Below are positions 48,247-56,533 of a stretch of 64,000 nt of DNA, piece by piece (within the stretch, counting starts at the first letter, position 1; every line of letters starts with the position of its first letter). The notes beneath the pieces are model-generated. The model saw only the letters and a list, made by a program, of their open reading frames with translations. It did not search any database and had not been told where the DNA came from. The position numbers and the translations under genes are program-made. The DNA is from Paenibacillus sp. FSL R5-0490 (GTDB lineage: Bacteria; Bacillota; Bacilli; Bacillales; Cytobacillaceae): positions 96,001-160,000 of the forward strand of contig NZ_MRTQ01000010.1 of assembly GCF_001956215.1 (NCBI RefSeq). Reading direction: 5' to 3'.

Positions 48247-49047
48247 ATGGATAATGCAGAGAAGATCTATTTAGATTATACAATTGATAAAGACCTGAAT
48301 CAGTCAGAGAAAGAGATACTCTCTTTTTTGATCGAAAGCAGAATAGATGACCAGCAATTAAGTATTCGGAAAGCAGCGGATGAGCTGTTTGTTTCAACTA
48401 CGTCCATCATTCGTTTGTGTAAAAAGCTTGGGTTTAGCGGATACAGTGAGTTTGTATATAATCTTGGCCTTAAAGTTAAGAAGGTTCACAGTTCAGATGC
48501 TGGATCAGTAGAAGAGATCCATCTTCCAATGGAAGCAGGTATTGGTGAATTTATAAAAAATATCAGAACTACATTTGATTACATAGATGAGGAGAGCATC
48601 CAGGAGTTTTTAAATGAAATTAAAAAGCATAAGATGATTTATTTTTACGGAGCAGGCTTCTCTACGCTGTTCTCTAATTATCTTGCTAAGAAATTGGAGC
48701 TTTTCGGATATTACGTTTCAAATACATCGACTAGTGACAGCCGGGCGATTTTCTTTAATAATATCCAGAAGTATCGGCTGATGATTGTCTTTTCGCGATC
48801 CGGGGAGACAAGCAAGGTGATTGAAAAAGTACAGATTGCTAAGGAAAAGGGCTTAAAGACCGTTTTGTTCACAGGAAATGATACAAGCACAACGGCGAAA
48901 TTGGCTGATATTGTGTTTACTATTCTTGATCCGACCATCGAATCCCAGCGTGAATTTGAGATTACCTCATTTGAGTCGAATATGTTTATGCTCATTGATA
49001 TTATTCTGATTTTAGCTATTAAAAAAGGGATTATCAAAGAATATTAG
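48247..49047 (+). CDS. MurR/RpiR-family regulator (GlvR-like)
   Basis: 266 residues. N-terminal HTH_6 (LNQSEKEILSFLIESRIDDQQLSIRKAADELFVSTTSIIRLCKKLGFSGYSEF; about 17-70) and a C-terminal SIS sugar-phosphate domain (YFYGAGFSTLFSNYLAKKL, MIVFSRSGETSKVIEKVQIAKEKGLKTVLFTG). Next to the alpha-glucoside PTS and 6-phospho-glucosidase it resembles GlvR, an activator responding to sugar phosphate. AAGAGGTGAAC precedes ATG. A separate 130-base gap leads to the PTS gene. Confidence 0.9.
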   Translation: MDNAEKIYLDYTIDKDLNQSEKEILSFLIESRIDDQQLSIRKAADELFVSTTSIIRLCKKLGFSGYSEFVYNLGLKVKKVHSSDAGSVEEIHLPMEAGIGEFIKNIRTTFDYIDEESIQEFLNEIKKHKMIYFYGAGFSTLFSNYLAKKLELFGYYVSNTSTSDSRAIFFNNIQKYRLMIVFSRSGETSKVIEKVQIAKEKGLKTVLFTGNDTSTTAKLADIVFTILDPTIESQREFEITSFESNMFMLIDIILILAIKKGIIKEY

Positions 49048-49142
49048 GCCATGTAACATGTTACTTTATTTAGTGACATTGTACAGAATCCGCCATTCCC
49101 ATTCCTGCAGTTTAGATTCCAAGCTATACTGTGGATATGAAA

Positions 49143-49156
49143 TGATAGCGTTTACT
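49143..49156 (+). promoter_or_regulatory. Likely cre (CcpA) site
   Basis: TGATAGCGTTTACT matches the cre consensus at 13 of 14 positions, 24 bases before the PTS start, fitting catabolite repression of the operon. Confidence 0.6.
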
Positions 49157-49179
49157 TTTACTTAGAAAGGAAGACAACT

Positions 49180-50751
49180 ATGAAACAAGTGGTGAATGGT
49201 CTCCAGCTATTTGGAAAATCCTTGTTTGCCCCGATCTTACTATTACCGATCATTGGTCTTTTCATTGCTTTTGGTAATGTTTTTGGTAACGGAAATCTGG
49301 CACAGTACGTCCCATTTCTTGAAAATCCGATGATACAAAATGTCGGGAAGTTTATCTCTTCTTCGGCAGTTTCCATACTTCAGAATCTCGCCCTGATCTT
49401 TGCGGTCGGCATTCCGATCGGCTTGGCAAAGAAGGATAAAGGTTATGCAGCATTAACAGGATTAGTAACCTTTGTCATTTTTATTAATGCGATGCATCAG
49501 GTTCTGAATCTTTCAGAGCGTTTAGTTCCAGCAGAAGCAATGCAGATTTCCGGACAGGCAATGGTATTGAATGTTCAAGTTCTGGAAATGGGTGTTTTTG
49601 CAGGTATCTTAATCGGAGCTTTAGTTGGTGTTCTTCATAATAAATATTGCGATACAGAATTTAAAGGCGTTTTTTCCATCTATTCAGGTCACCGCTTTGT
49701 CGCCATTTTGGCAATCCCAAGTGCGATGATTTTAGGTGCTCTTGCAGCAGAGTTTTGGCCGATTGTCCAGAATGGTATTACTGCACTGGCTAATGGTATT
49801 CGAAGTCTAGGAGACTTTGGTTTCCTTATCTATGGTTTCCTGGAAAGAATCCTGATTCCGACAGGACTTCATCACCTCGTTTATACACCGTTCTTATATA
49901 CAGAATTAGGCGGAACGGCAACAGTAGCAGGCGAAGTCGTCCATGGTGCAAGAAATATTTATTTTGCGGAAATGGCTGACCCAAGTGTGGCTGTATTAAG
50001 CAGCACAGTGAACTGGGATGCACGCGGCCTGGCAAAGATGTTCGGTTTAATTGGCGCAGCTTTAGCCATGTACGTTACAGCTGATAAAAATAAAAAAGCA
50101 ATGGCAAAAGCGATTCTGCTTCCGGCAGCTGTCACGTCATTTCTGCTTGGGGTAACGGAGCCGATTGAATTTGCGTTCCTATTTACCGCTCCAATCCTGT
50201 TCTTTATCCATGCCGTTCTGGCCGGTGCAGGAATGATGCTCTTAAACATCTTTGGTGTTCATGCCATCGGTGCAAATGGTGTTATTGACTTCCTTCTTTA
50301 TAACTTGCCGCTTGGCACGGAGAAGTCTAATTGGCCGATGTTCATTGTCGTAGGATTGATCATGTTTGCAGCATACTTTATCATCTTCAGATTCCTGATT
50401 TTGAAATTCAACCTTAAGACACCTGGCCGTGAAGAAGGGACAGAAGCAGAGGTTCAGCCCGCAGGCATTCAGGCAAAAGGAAATGCCTCAGCAGGATCTC
50501 CTCTTGGAGAGACAATTGTAACGGCACTTGGCGGAAGCGGAAATATCGAAAATGTTGATAACTGTTATACAAGATTGAGACTTGTTTTAAAGGATCCAAG
50601 TGCAGTGGATGAACAGATGTTAAAGGAAACCGGTTCAAAAGGTGTCATCAAGTCAGGCAACAACGTTCAGGTTGTATATGGACTAAATGTAAAATCTGTT
50701 CGGGATCAAGTCGATCAAAAACTGGGAGGACTTAACTATGAAAACGTATAA
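49180..50751 (+). CDS. glvC: PTS alpha-glucoside transporter subunit IIBC
   Basis: 523 residues. IIC domain with about ten helices (about 15-410; FGKSLFAPILLLPIIGLFIAFG, GVTEPIEFAFLFTAPILFFIHAVLAG being the conserved IIC signature), then an Ala/Gly linker and IIB domain (about 430-523) with the phospho-accepting Cys in NVDNCYTRLRLVL. It imports and phosphorylates maltose-type alpha-glucosides; no IIA, which is provided in trans. AAAGGAAGAC precedes ATG. The glucosidase starts within its 3' end (14-base overlap). Confidence 0.92.
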   Translation: MKQVVNGLQLFGKSLFAPILLLPIIGLFIAFGNVFGNGNLAQYVPFLENPMIQNVGKFISSSAVSILQNLALIFAVGIPIGLAKKDKGYAALTGLVTFVIFINAMHQVLNLSERLVPAEAMQISGQAMVLNVQVLEMGVFAGILIGALVGVLHNKYCDTEFKGVFSIYSGHRFVAILAIPSAMILGALAAEFWPIVQNGITALANGIRSLGDFGFLIYGFLERILIPTGLHHLVYTPFLYTELGGTATVAGEVVHGARNIYFAEMADPSVAVLSSTVNWDARGLAKMFGLIGAALAMYVTADKNKKAMAKAILLPAAVTSFLLGVTEPIEFAFLFTAPILFFIHAVLAGAGMMLLNIFGVHAIGANGVIDFLLYNLPLGTEKSNWPMFIVVGLIMFAAYFIIFRFLILKFNLKTPGREEGTEAEVQPAGIQAKGNASAGSPLGETIVTALGGSGNIENVDNCYTRLRLVLKDPSAVDEQMLKETGSKGVIKSGNNVQVVYGLNVKSVRDQVDQKLGGLNYENV

Positions 50752-52096
50752 ACTGGCGATTGCTGGCGGCGGAAGCACATATACACCAGGTATTGTGAGA
50801 AGCTTAATGGATAGATTAGAAGATTTACCGCTATCTGAAATCAGATTTTACGATATTGATGGAGAGCGTCAATCGAAGGTAGTAGTTGCAGCCAAAGCGG
50901 TTATTGCAGAGTATACAGATTCTATTAATATAACCGAGACAACCGACCCGGAAACAGCATTTGAAGATGCAGACTTTGTGTTTGCACAAATGCGTGTCGG
51001 CAAATATGCAATGAGGGAATTGGATGAAAAAATTCCTCTGTCACACAATGTGGTCGGCCAGGAAACATGTGGGCCAGGCGGACTGGCATATGGTTTAAGA
51101 ACAATTTTCCCAATGGTTGAGCTTATTGATTTTGTAGAGAAATATGCGAAGGAATCATGCTGGATTGTCAACTATTCAAATCCTGCCTCCATTGTAGCGG
51201 AAGGGGTTCGCAAACTGCGTCCCAATGCTAAGGTCATTAACATCTGCGACATGCCGGTGGCAACGATGCGCAACATGGCGGGGATCCTTGGGGTTGAAAG
51301 AGAAGACCTTGTGGTAGATTACTTTGGTTTAAACCACTTCGGCTGGTTTACAAAAGTTGAAGTGGATGGAGTTGACCGTCTTCCTGAGCTTCGTAAGCAT
51401 ATCAGCAAATGGGGTCTGCTGACAGAGGACATTTCTAAAATCGACTATCGTCATGCCGATTCATCCTGGATCAAGACATTTAAGAACATCAAGCCGATAA
51501 TGGATTTCTTCCCGGATTACATTCCGAACCCTTATCTGCAGTATTACCTGCTGCCGGATTATATTGTAGAGAACTCAAACAAAGAGTATACCCGTGCAAA
51601 TGAGGTTATGGCTGGCAGAGAAAAATCATTATTTGAAACGGTCAGTAAGTTTGAGGAGACTGGCATCCTGGACGATGCATTCCATGTTGGTGTACACGGA
51701 ATCTTTATTGTTGATGTCACTGTTTCCATTGCACAGAATCTGGCAAAACGCTATCTCGTAATGGTAGAAAACAAAGGAACCATTCCTAACCTGCCGGCAG
51801 ATGCCATGATTGAAGTGCCTGCCCTAATTACCAATAAGGGACCTGTTCCTGAGTATGTCGGAGAAATACCGTGCTTCCACAAAGCCATGATCGAACAGCA
51901 ATTGGCATCAGAGAAAATTCTGGTGGAGGCCATAACAGAAGGATCTTATGAAAAAGCCTTGCAGGCATTTACACTTAACAAGACGATTCCATCTGCCATT
52001 GTGGCGAAAAAGATACTGGATGATCTTATCGAAGCCAACAAGGAGTATTGGCCAACGCTTGAGAAAAAGTACAAAGAAGGTTTATTGGTACATTGA
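50738..52096 (+). CDS. glvA: 6-phospho-alpha-glucosidase (GH4)
   Basis: 452 residues, NAD- and Mn-dependent family 4 hydrolase. N-terminal Rossmann KLAIAGGGSTYTPGIVRSLM (about 5-24), DFVFAQMRVGKYAMRELDEKIPLSHNVVGQETCGPGGLAYGLRTI (catalytic Glu/Cys region), WIVNYSNPASIVAEGVRK (metal Cys/His sites with INICDMPVA), DYFGLNHFGWF. It cleaves 6-phospho-maltose type sugars made by the PTS protein. GGGAGGAC precedes ATG within the PTS gene. Terminator and palindrome copy E follow. Confidence 0.93.
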   Translation: MKTYKLAIAGGGSTYTPGIVRSLMDRLEDLPLSEIRFYDIDGERQSKVVVAAKAVIAEYTDSINITETTDPETAFEDADFVFAQMRVGKYAMRELDEKIPLSHNVVGQETCGPGGLAYGLRTIFPMVELIDFVEKYAKESCWIVNYSNPASIVAEGVRKLRPNAKVINICDMPVATMRNMAGILGVEREDLVVDYFGLNHFGWFTKVEVDGVDRLPELRKHISKWGLLTEDISKIDYRHADSSWIKTFKNIKPIMDFFPDYIPNPYLQYYLLPDYIVENSNKEYTRANEVMAGREKSLFETVSKFEETGILDDAFHVGVHGIFIVDVTVSIAQNLAKRYLVMVENKGTIPNLPADAMIEVPALITNKGPVPEYVGEIPCFHKAMIEQQLASEKILVEAITEGSYEKALQAFTLNKTIPSAIVAKKILDDLIEANKEYWPTLEKKYKEGLLVH

Positions 52097-52106
52097 TAAA
52101 AATGGT

Positions 52107-52138
52107 GAAGCACAGGCTATGTCTGTGCTTCTTTTTTT
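52107..52138 (+). terminator. Terminator of the alpha-glucoside operon
   Basis: GAAGCACAG and CTGTGCTTC, then seven T leading directly into palindrome E. Confidence 0.92.
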
Positions 52139-52154
52139 AATCAAACGTTTGATT
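52139..52154. repeat. Palindrome copy E
   Basis: AATCAAACGTTTGATT, perfect 16-bp dyad (right flank GAAA as in other copies), immediately beyond the terminator T-run. Confidence 0.88.
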
Positions 52155-52209
52155 GAAATAGGTGAAAGCAGTTTTCTAAGGCAGTGGCAATGGAGAGTAA
52201 ATAATGAAA

Positions 52210-52248
52210 TAAAAAAACCGCTCCTGCCAAAAGCAGTAAGCGGTTTTA
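52210..52248 (-). terminator. Terminator of ahpCF
   Basis: Minus strand AAAACCGCTTACTGC and GCAGGAGCGGTTTT, followed by TTTATTTC. Confidence 0.85.
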
Positions 52249-52257
52249 GGTTGGAAA

Positions 52258-53787
52258 TTAATTTCGGATCAGATAGTCAAACGCACCAAGAGCTGCGGTA
52301 GCGCCGGATCCCATAGAAATAATGATCTGCTTATAGGCACTGTCTGTACAGTCTCCTGCAGCAAATACACCTGGGATGTTTGTGGCACCGCGCTTGTCTA
52401 CAACGATTTCGCCGAAGCGGGTACGCTCGATCTGGTCGCCTAACCAATCTGTGTTAGGAACCAGGCCGATTTGGACGAACACACCTTGCAGTTCAACATG
52501 ATGTGTTTGTTCTGTCTCACGATCCATGTATGAAATACCGTTTACTTTGTCAGTTCCGGTAATTTCAGTTGTTTGAGCATTTGTAACAACCGTTACGTTA
52601 GGAAGGCTGTTCAGGCGTTCCTGCAGAACGGCATCTGCTTTCAATTCAGGATTGAATTCGATAACCGTTACATGGTTAACAATCCCTGCAAGGTCAATCG
52701 CTGCTTCAACACCGGAGTTGCCTCCGCCGATAACAGCTACATCTTTGCCTTCAAATAATGGTCCATCACAGTGAGGGCAGTAAGCGACCCCTTTGTTTTT
52801 GAACTCTGCTTCGCCTGGCACGTTGACGTTTCTCCAGCGTGCACCAGTTGAAAGGATGACTGATTTACTTTTCAGAACAGCACCGTTTTCAAGTTCGATT
52901 TCAACAAGGTCCTTCTTTTCAAGTCTCTTGGCACGCTGCAGATTCATGACATCGATGCCATAATCTTTCACGTGTTCTTCAAGGCTTGCAACAAGCTTAG
53001 GTCCTTCTGTGTGCTTCACACTAATGAAGTTTTCGATGCCTAAAGTATCCATGACCTGGCCGCCAAAGCGTTCAGCAACGATGCCCGTGCGAATACCTTT
53101 GCGTGCTGCATAGATGGCAGCACTAGATCCAGCAGGGCCGCCGCCAATGACAAGCACATCATAAGGATCCTTATCTGCAAATTCTGATGCATCAGGGCCT
53201 GATCCCATTTTCGCCAGAATTTCTTCAAGGGACATACGGCCGCTGCCGAATGATTCGCCATTTAAAAGAACTGTCGGCACTGCCATGATTTCTTTAGCAT
53301 CTACTTCTTCTTTGTAAGCAGCACCATCAATCATAGTGTGTGAAATATTAGGGTTAAGAACACTCATGACGTTAAGAGCCTGTACTACATCAGGGCAGTT
53401 GTGGCAGCTTAAGCTGACATAAGTTTCAAAACGATATTCGCCTTCAATCTTCTTCACCTGGTCGATGACTTTCTGGTCAACCTTAGGTGCTCTTCCGCTA
53501 ACTTGAAGCAGAGCAAGCACTAAGGAAGTAAATTCATGTCCAAGAGGAATGCCTGCAAAGGTAATGCCAGTATCTTCACCTGGACGATTTACACTAAAGC
53601 TTGGCGTCCTTTGTAATTCAGTACGCTCAACTTTAATGTGAGAGGACATATTGGACAGCTCATCTGCTAAAGCCAGCATGTCGCTGGATACTTTGTCTGA
53701 CCCAGCGCTGACTTTTAGAAGGATGTCGCCCTCCATCATCTGAAGATATTGAGCTAATTGTGCTTTAATATCTGCATCAAGTAACAT
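52258..53787 (-). CDS. ahpF: Alkyl hydroperoxide reductase subunit F
   Basis: 509 residues. N-terminal thioredoxin-like double domain with the CxxC in [14 protein letters not shown] (about 128-141), then FAD/NADH reductase: [21 protein letters not shown], redox [13 protein letters not shown] (about 335-347), [19 protein letters not shown] and C-terminal [37 protein letters not shown]. It reduces AhpC with NADH. AAGGAGCACGATA precedes ATG. Second gene after ahpC, 14 bases apart. Confidence 0.96.
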   Translation of the reverse strand: MLLDADIKAQLAQYLQMMEGDILLKVSAGSDKVSSDMLALADELSNMSSHIKVERTELQRTPSFSVNRPGEDTGITFAGIPLGHEFTSLVLALLQVSGRAPKVDQKVIDQVKKIEGEYRFETYVSLSCHNCPDVVQALNVMSVLNPNISHTMIDGAAYKEEVDAKEIMAVPTVLLNGESFGSGRMSLEEILAKMGSGPDASEFADKDPYDVLVIGGGPAGSSAAIYAARKGIRTGIVAERFGGQVMDTLGIENFISVKHTEGPKLVASLEEHVKDYGIDVMNLQRAKRLEKKDLVEIELENGAVLKSKSVILSTGARWRNVNVPGEAEFKNKGVAYCPHCDGPLFEGKDVAVIGGGNSGVEAAIDLAGIVNHVTVIEFNPELKADAVLQERLNSLPNVTVVTNAQTTEITGTDKVNGISYMDRETEQTHHVELQGVFVQIGLVPNTDWLGDQIERTRFGEIVVDKRGATNIPGVFAAGDCTDSAYKQIIISMGSGATAALGAFDYLIRN

Positions 53788-53801
53788 GATTATCGTGCTC
53801 C

Positions 53802-54365
53802 TTAGATTTTACCTACTAGATCAAGGCTTGGCTTAAGTGTTTCAGATCCTTCTTTCCACTTAGCCGGGCAAACTTCACCTGGGTTGTTGCGTACATATTG
53901 AGCTGCTTTAAGCTTGCTTACAACCTGGCTTGCGTCACGGCCGATTCCGCCAGCGTTGATTTCAACAGTTTGGATGATGCCATCTGGATCGATGATAAAT
54001 GTTCCGCGTTCTGCAAGTCCATCTTCTTCGTTCAGAACTTCGAAGTTGCGGGAAATTCTTTGGTTAGGGTCACCAATCATAACGTATTCAATCTTGTTGA
54101 TTGTTTCTGAATTATCGTGCCATGCTTTATGAGTGAAGTGAGTATCAGTTGATACAGAATAAACTTCTGCTCCCATATCTTTTAAAGTTGCATATTCATT
54201 TTGAAGGTCTTCTAATTCAGTAGGGCATACGAATGTGAAATCTGCAGGGTAGAAGCATACTACGCTCCACTTTCCTTTGAAGTTTTCTTCAGTAACATCG
54301 ATGAAATCACCGTTATGGTAAGCTTTTGCTGCGAATGGTAGTACTTCTGAACCGATTAATGCCAT
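53802..54365 (-). CDS. ahpC: Alkyl hydroperoxide reductase subunit C (2-Cys peroxiredoxin)
   Basis: 187 residues, the normal length. Peroxidatic Cys in [18 protein letters not shown] (about residue 47), resolving Cys in [13 protein letters not shown] (about residue 166). It reduces H2O2 and organic peroxides. AAGGAGGAATTTA precedes ATG. Operon with ahpF. A PerR-like box lies 61-75 bases upstream. Confidence 0.97.
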   Translation of the reverse strand: MALIGSEVLPFAAKAYHNGDFIDVTEENFKGKWSVVCFYPADFTFVCPTELEDLQNEYATLKDMGAEVYSVSTDTHFTHKAWHDNSETINKIEYVMIGDPNQRISRNFEVLNEEDGLAERGTFIIDPDGIIQTVEINAGGIGRDASQVVSKLKAAQYVRNNPGEVCPAKWKEGSETLKPSLDLVGKI

Positions 54366-54425
54366 GATTAAATTCCTCCTTAAAATGGTTGAGTGATATG
54401 ATTATTAATTAAATAGCGAACTATT

Positions 54426-54440
54426 TAATAATAATTCTAA
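54426..54440. promoter_or_regulatory. PerR-like box before ahpC
   Basis: On the minus strand TTAGAATTATTATTA matches the PerR consensus TTATAATNATTATAA at 13 of 15 positions. A second AT-rich near-dyad (ATAATTATCAT) lies about 10 bases farther upstream. Confidence 0.65.
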
Positions 54441-54840
54441 TTCGGTAATAATTATCATATACGTTGATTTTTTTGTCAAGGGAAAAGCTGTGAACTTTGT
54501 CCCTTTTCGCCTGGTTGGCGGAAACTTTAAATGCACAGATAGGAAGCCAATATAAATTCCGCTTTTTTTATAGGTGATATCAGTTCGGAATGGAACTTTA
54601 AAAGCAGCCTTGATTCCGTTAAAAACAGTATAACTCTTTCTTATCATTATTACCTTTTTTTTGCCTGTGATAATCTCAACTAATATGAGATTTAAGTATA
54701 TAATTGAGAATGTGATTAAGCATGAGTTAAGCAGCGGCTGGTCCGCATTGAATTATTATTCCCTCTTTGGCTGAAAACAATCGACATGCAAGGTAAAATT
54801 GATTAATCAAATGGTAATAAATTTCCTATTTTTATAAAAA

Positions 54841-54935
54841 TACCTTGCATTACAATATAGTGAGGGGTTATATTAAAAGTATATCTTGTATTGCAAGGTA
54901 TTTAACTGCAGGTGATTATCTTGTAATACAAGGTA
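54841..54935 (+). promoter_or_regulatory. padR promoter with three operators
   Basis: TTGCAT (54845-54850) and TTATAT (54868-54873) are 17 bases apart. Operators: TACCTTGCATTACAAT at 54841-54856 (over the -35), TATCTTGTATTGCAAGGTA at 54882-54900, TATCTTGTAATACAAGGTA at 54917-54935. The last two agree at 17 of 19 positions; the first is the same motif inverted. A further TGCAAGGTA half is at 54788. Confidence 0.72.
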
Positions 54936-54953
54936 GTGGAAGGAGTAAGGTGA

Positions 54954-55283
54954 ATGTCAGATACCACGCAAATGTTAAAGGGAATTTTGGACGGTTGTCT
55001 ATTAGCTATCATTAAAGAAGGGGAGATATATGGGTATGAACTGGCGGCGAAATTGGAGTCATATGGATTTCGCTCATTGAGCGAGGGCACAATTTATCCG
55101 CTGCTTCTGCGTATGCAAAAGGAAGAGCTGATCAGTGCTACATTGCGAAAGTCAACGGCTGGACCTAAACGAAAATATTACACATTAACTGAAAAAGGGG
55201 AACAGGAGCTGGACCTGTTTATTGTGCGCTGGGAACAGGTAAGTTCATCTGTTGAGAATGTATTGAATAAAAGGGGGATATAA
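54954..55283 (+). CDS. PadR-family transcriptional regulator
   Basis: 109 residues. Winged HTH of PadR type: LKGILDGCLLAIIKEGEIYGYELAAKLESYGFRSLSEGTIYPLLLRMQKEELISATLRKSTAGPKRKYYTLTEKGEQEL (about 8-85), with a C-terminal dimerisation helix. Members repress their own operon and a membrane partner. GGAAGGAGTAAGG precedes ATG. It starts an operon with the HAAS membrane protein and YjdM-like gene. Three copies of a palindromic CTTGTA-TACAAG-type operator cover its promoter. Confidence 0.92.
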   Translation: MSDTTQMLKGILDGCLLAIIKEGEIYGYELAAKLESYGFRSLSEGTIYPLLLRMQKEELISATLRKSTAGPKRKYYTLTEKGEQELDLFIVRWEQVSSSVENVLNKRGI

Positions 55284-55286
55284 ACA

Positions 55287-56069
55287 ATGGTCTCAAAAGA
55301 GTCTGAACAGTTTTTGACAGAGCTTCGTTTTTACCTGATGTCAAAAGGAAAAAACGATGATGAGATAAATGAAATAACAGAAGAGCTTGAAGTGCATTTA
55401 ATGGAAGCTGAAGCCGATGGGAAAGATGTGTCTCATATTATCGGGGATAGCCCAAAGCGATATATGAAAAGCATCGGAGAATCAATGACTACCGATTATC
55501 GTCAGGTGGCGGGACTGGTGCCGCTGATGATTCTTATGCTGGGTGCTTATGTCAGCATAGGCCCTGCAATTGAAGGGAACTTTTCTTTATCCAAAGGTAT
55601 ACTTTGGATCGCTATTATCGCAGGAGTAATCGCAGTCGGAGGTTATGGTGTTCTGATTTTCAGAGTGCTTCCTAAATTTCTTCATTCCAAGTGGAGTACG
55701 GTTCTTCTTTTAGGAACTGGCGCTGCTATGACAGGCATAATGGTGATGGTTTTACTTTGGAATCAGAAACAGGGTTTTGAACCGATTTTTACAGCAACCC
55801 CCATACAGAATAATGTAATTGTGGCTGTTTGTGCGGTTATATTTATTGTTTCTGCTATTTATACAAAAACATGGTTTACGATTATAATTCCCTTTTTAAT
55901 ATCTGTGGGTCCTATTGCGAACCGGTTTATTCCACAGGATGTGAATGAAAATCAAACATACATCTTATATACTGTTATTGCATTCGTTATTATAGCGGCT
56001 ATAATGGTATTGGTTTTCATAGCTAAACGGAAAAAAATGCTGAACAATGGAGGAAAACGAAATGTCTAG
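55287..56069 (+). CDS. HAAS-domain membrane protein
   Basis: 260 residues. N-terminal HAAS signalling region ([59 protein letters not shown]; about 5-65), then six helices. HAAS domains pair with PadR regulators in Bacillus, as here, where it starts 3 bases after padR. Perhaps senses membrane state or a substrate; unknown. GGGGGATATAAACA precedes ATG. YjdM gene overlaps its 3' end. Confidence 0.82.
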   Translation: MVSKESEQFLTELRFYLMSKGKNDDEINEITEELEVHLMEAEADGKDVSHIIGDSPKRYMKSIGESMTTDYRQVAGLVPLMILMLGAYVSIGPAIEGNFSLSKGILWIAIIAGVIAVGGYGVLIFRVLPKFLHSKWSTVLLLGTGAAMTGIMVMVLLWNQKQGFEPIFTATPIQNNVIVAVCAVIFIVSAIYTKTWFTIIIPFLISVGPIANRFIPQDVNENQTYILYTVIAFVIIAAIMVLVFIAKRKKMLNNGGKRNV

Positions 56070-56403
56070 TTTGCCTAATTGCCCAAAATGCAGTTCAGAG
56101 TATACGTACGAGGATGGGGTGCTCTTAGTTTGTCCTGTGTGTGCACATGAGTGGACAGCGGAATCCGAAATCAACAGTCTTGAGAACGAAAAGGTGATTA
56201 AGGATTCTAATGGAAATGTCCTTTCTGATGGAGATACGGTATCCGTCATTAAGGATCTTAAAGTGAAAGGCACTTCTTCTGTAATTAAGATTGGAACCAA
56301 GGTGAAAAATATTCGCCTGGTGGAGGGCGATCATGATATTGACTGTAAGATCGAAGGTTTTGGCGCCATGAAGCTGAAATCGGAGTTTGTGAAGAAAGTA
56401 TAG
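56062..56403 (+). CDS. yjdM: Zinc-ribbon protein YjdM (PhnA family)
   Basis: 113 residues. N-terminal zinc ribbon [28 protein letters not shown] (four Cys, C-x2-C ... C-x2-C) and a C-terminal SH3-like KOW-type domain with [68 protein letters not shown]. It matches YjdM/PhnA along its length. GGAGGAAAACGAA precedes ATG 56062 (56047 is also in frame but has no site). It overlaps the HAAS gene by 8 bases. Role unknown. Confidence 0.93.
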   Translation: MSSLPNCPKCSSEYTYEDGVLLVCPVCAHEWTAESEINSLENEKVIKDSNGNVLSDGDTVSVIKDLKVKGTSSVIKIGTKVKNIRLVEGDHDIDCKIEGFGAMKLKSEFVKKV

Positions 56404-56404
56404 C

Positions 56405-56442
56405 GAAAAAAGGCCTTTCCTTCCCTGGATTGGCCTTTTTTA
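56405..56442 (+). terminator. Terminator after yjdM
   Basis: AAAAAAGGCC and GGCCTTTTTT around a 16-base loop. Confidence 0.85.
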
Positions 56443-56533
56443 CATTTCCTTTTGCGGGTACTAAAATAGTAGTGGAAAGGTCATCACCTCTGGTTTATGA
56501 TAAAGAAAGAATATTAAGAATTTCTCAATATAG

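Larger units (their letters stand above)
54366..54953. other. Intergenic region between ahpC and padR
   Basis: 588 bases. It holds the ahpC promoter and PerR box at the left and the PadR operator cluster at the right. Between them (about 54480-54780) no RNA or gene was recognised; an 80-codon minus-strand frame (54405-54647) overlaps the PerR box and looks unlikely to be a gene. Confidence 0.6.

Noticed and set aside
7379..52154. Reading the palindromes as a CRISPR-like array or LacI/cre operators
   Set aside because: Copies are 3-20 kb apart without spacers, so not CRISPR. The central AAACGTTT resembles LacI-family sites, but no copy is in a promoter and the cre pattern does not fit.
54405..54647. 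80-codon minus-strand frame between ahpC and padR
   Set aside because: It runs through the PerR-like box at its end, has only a weak ribosome site and no recognisable composition; likely chance.
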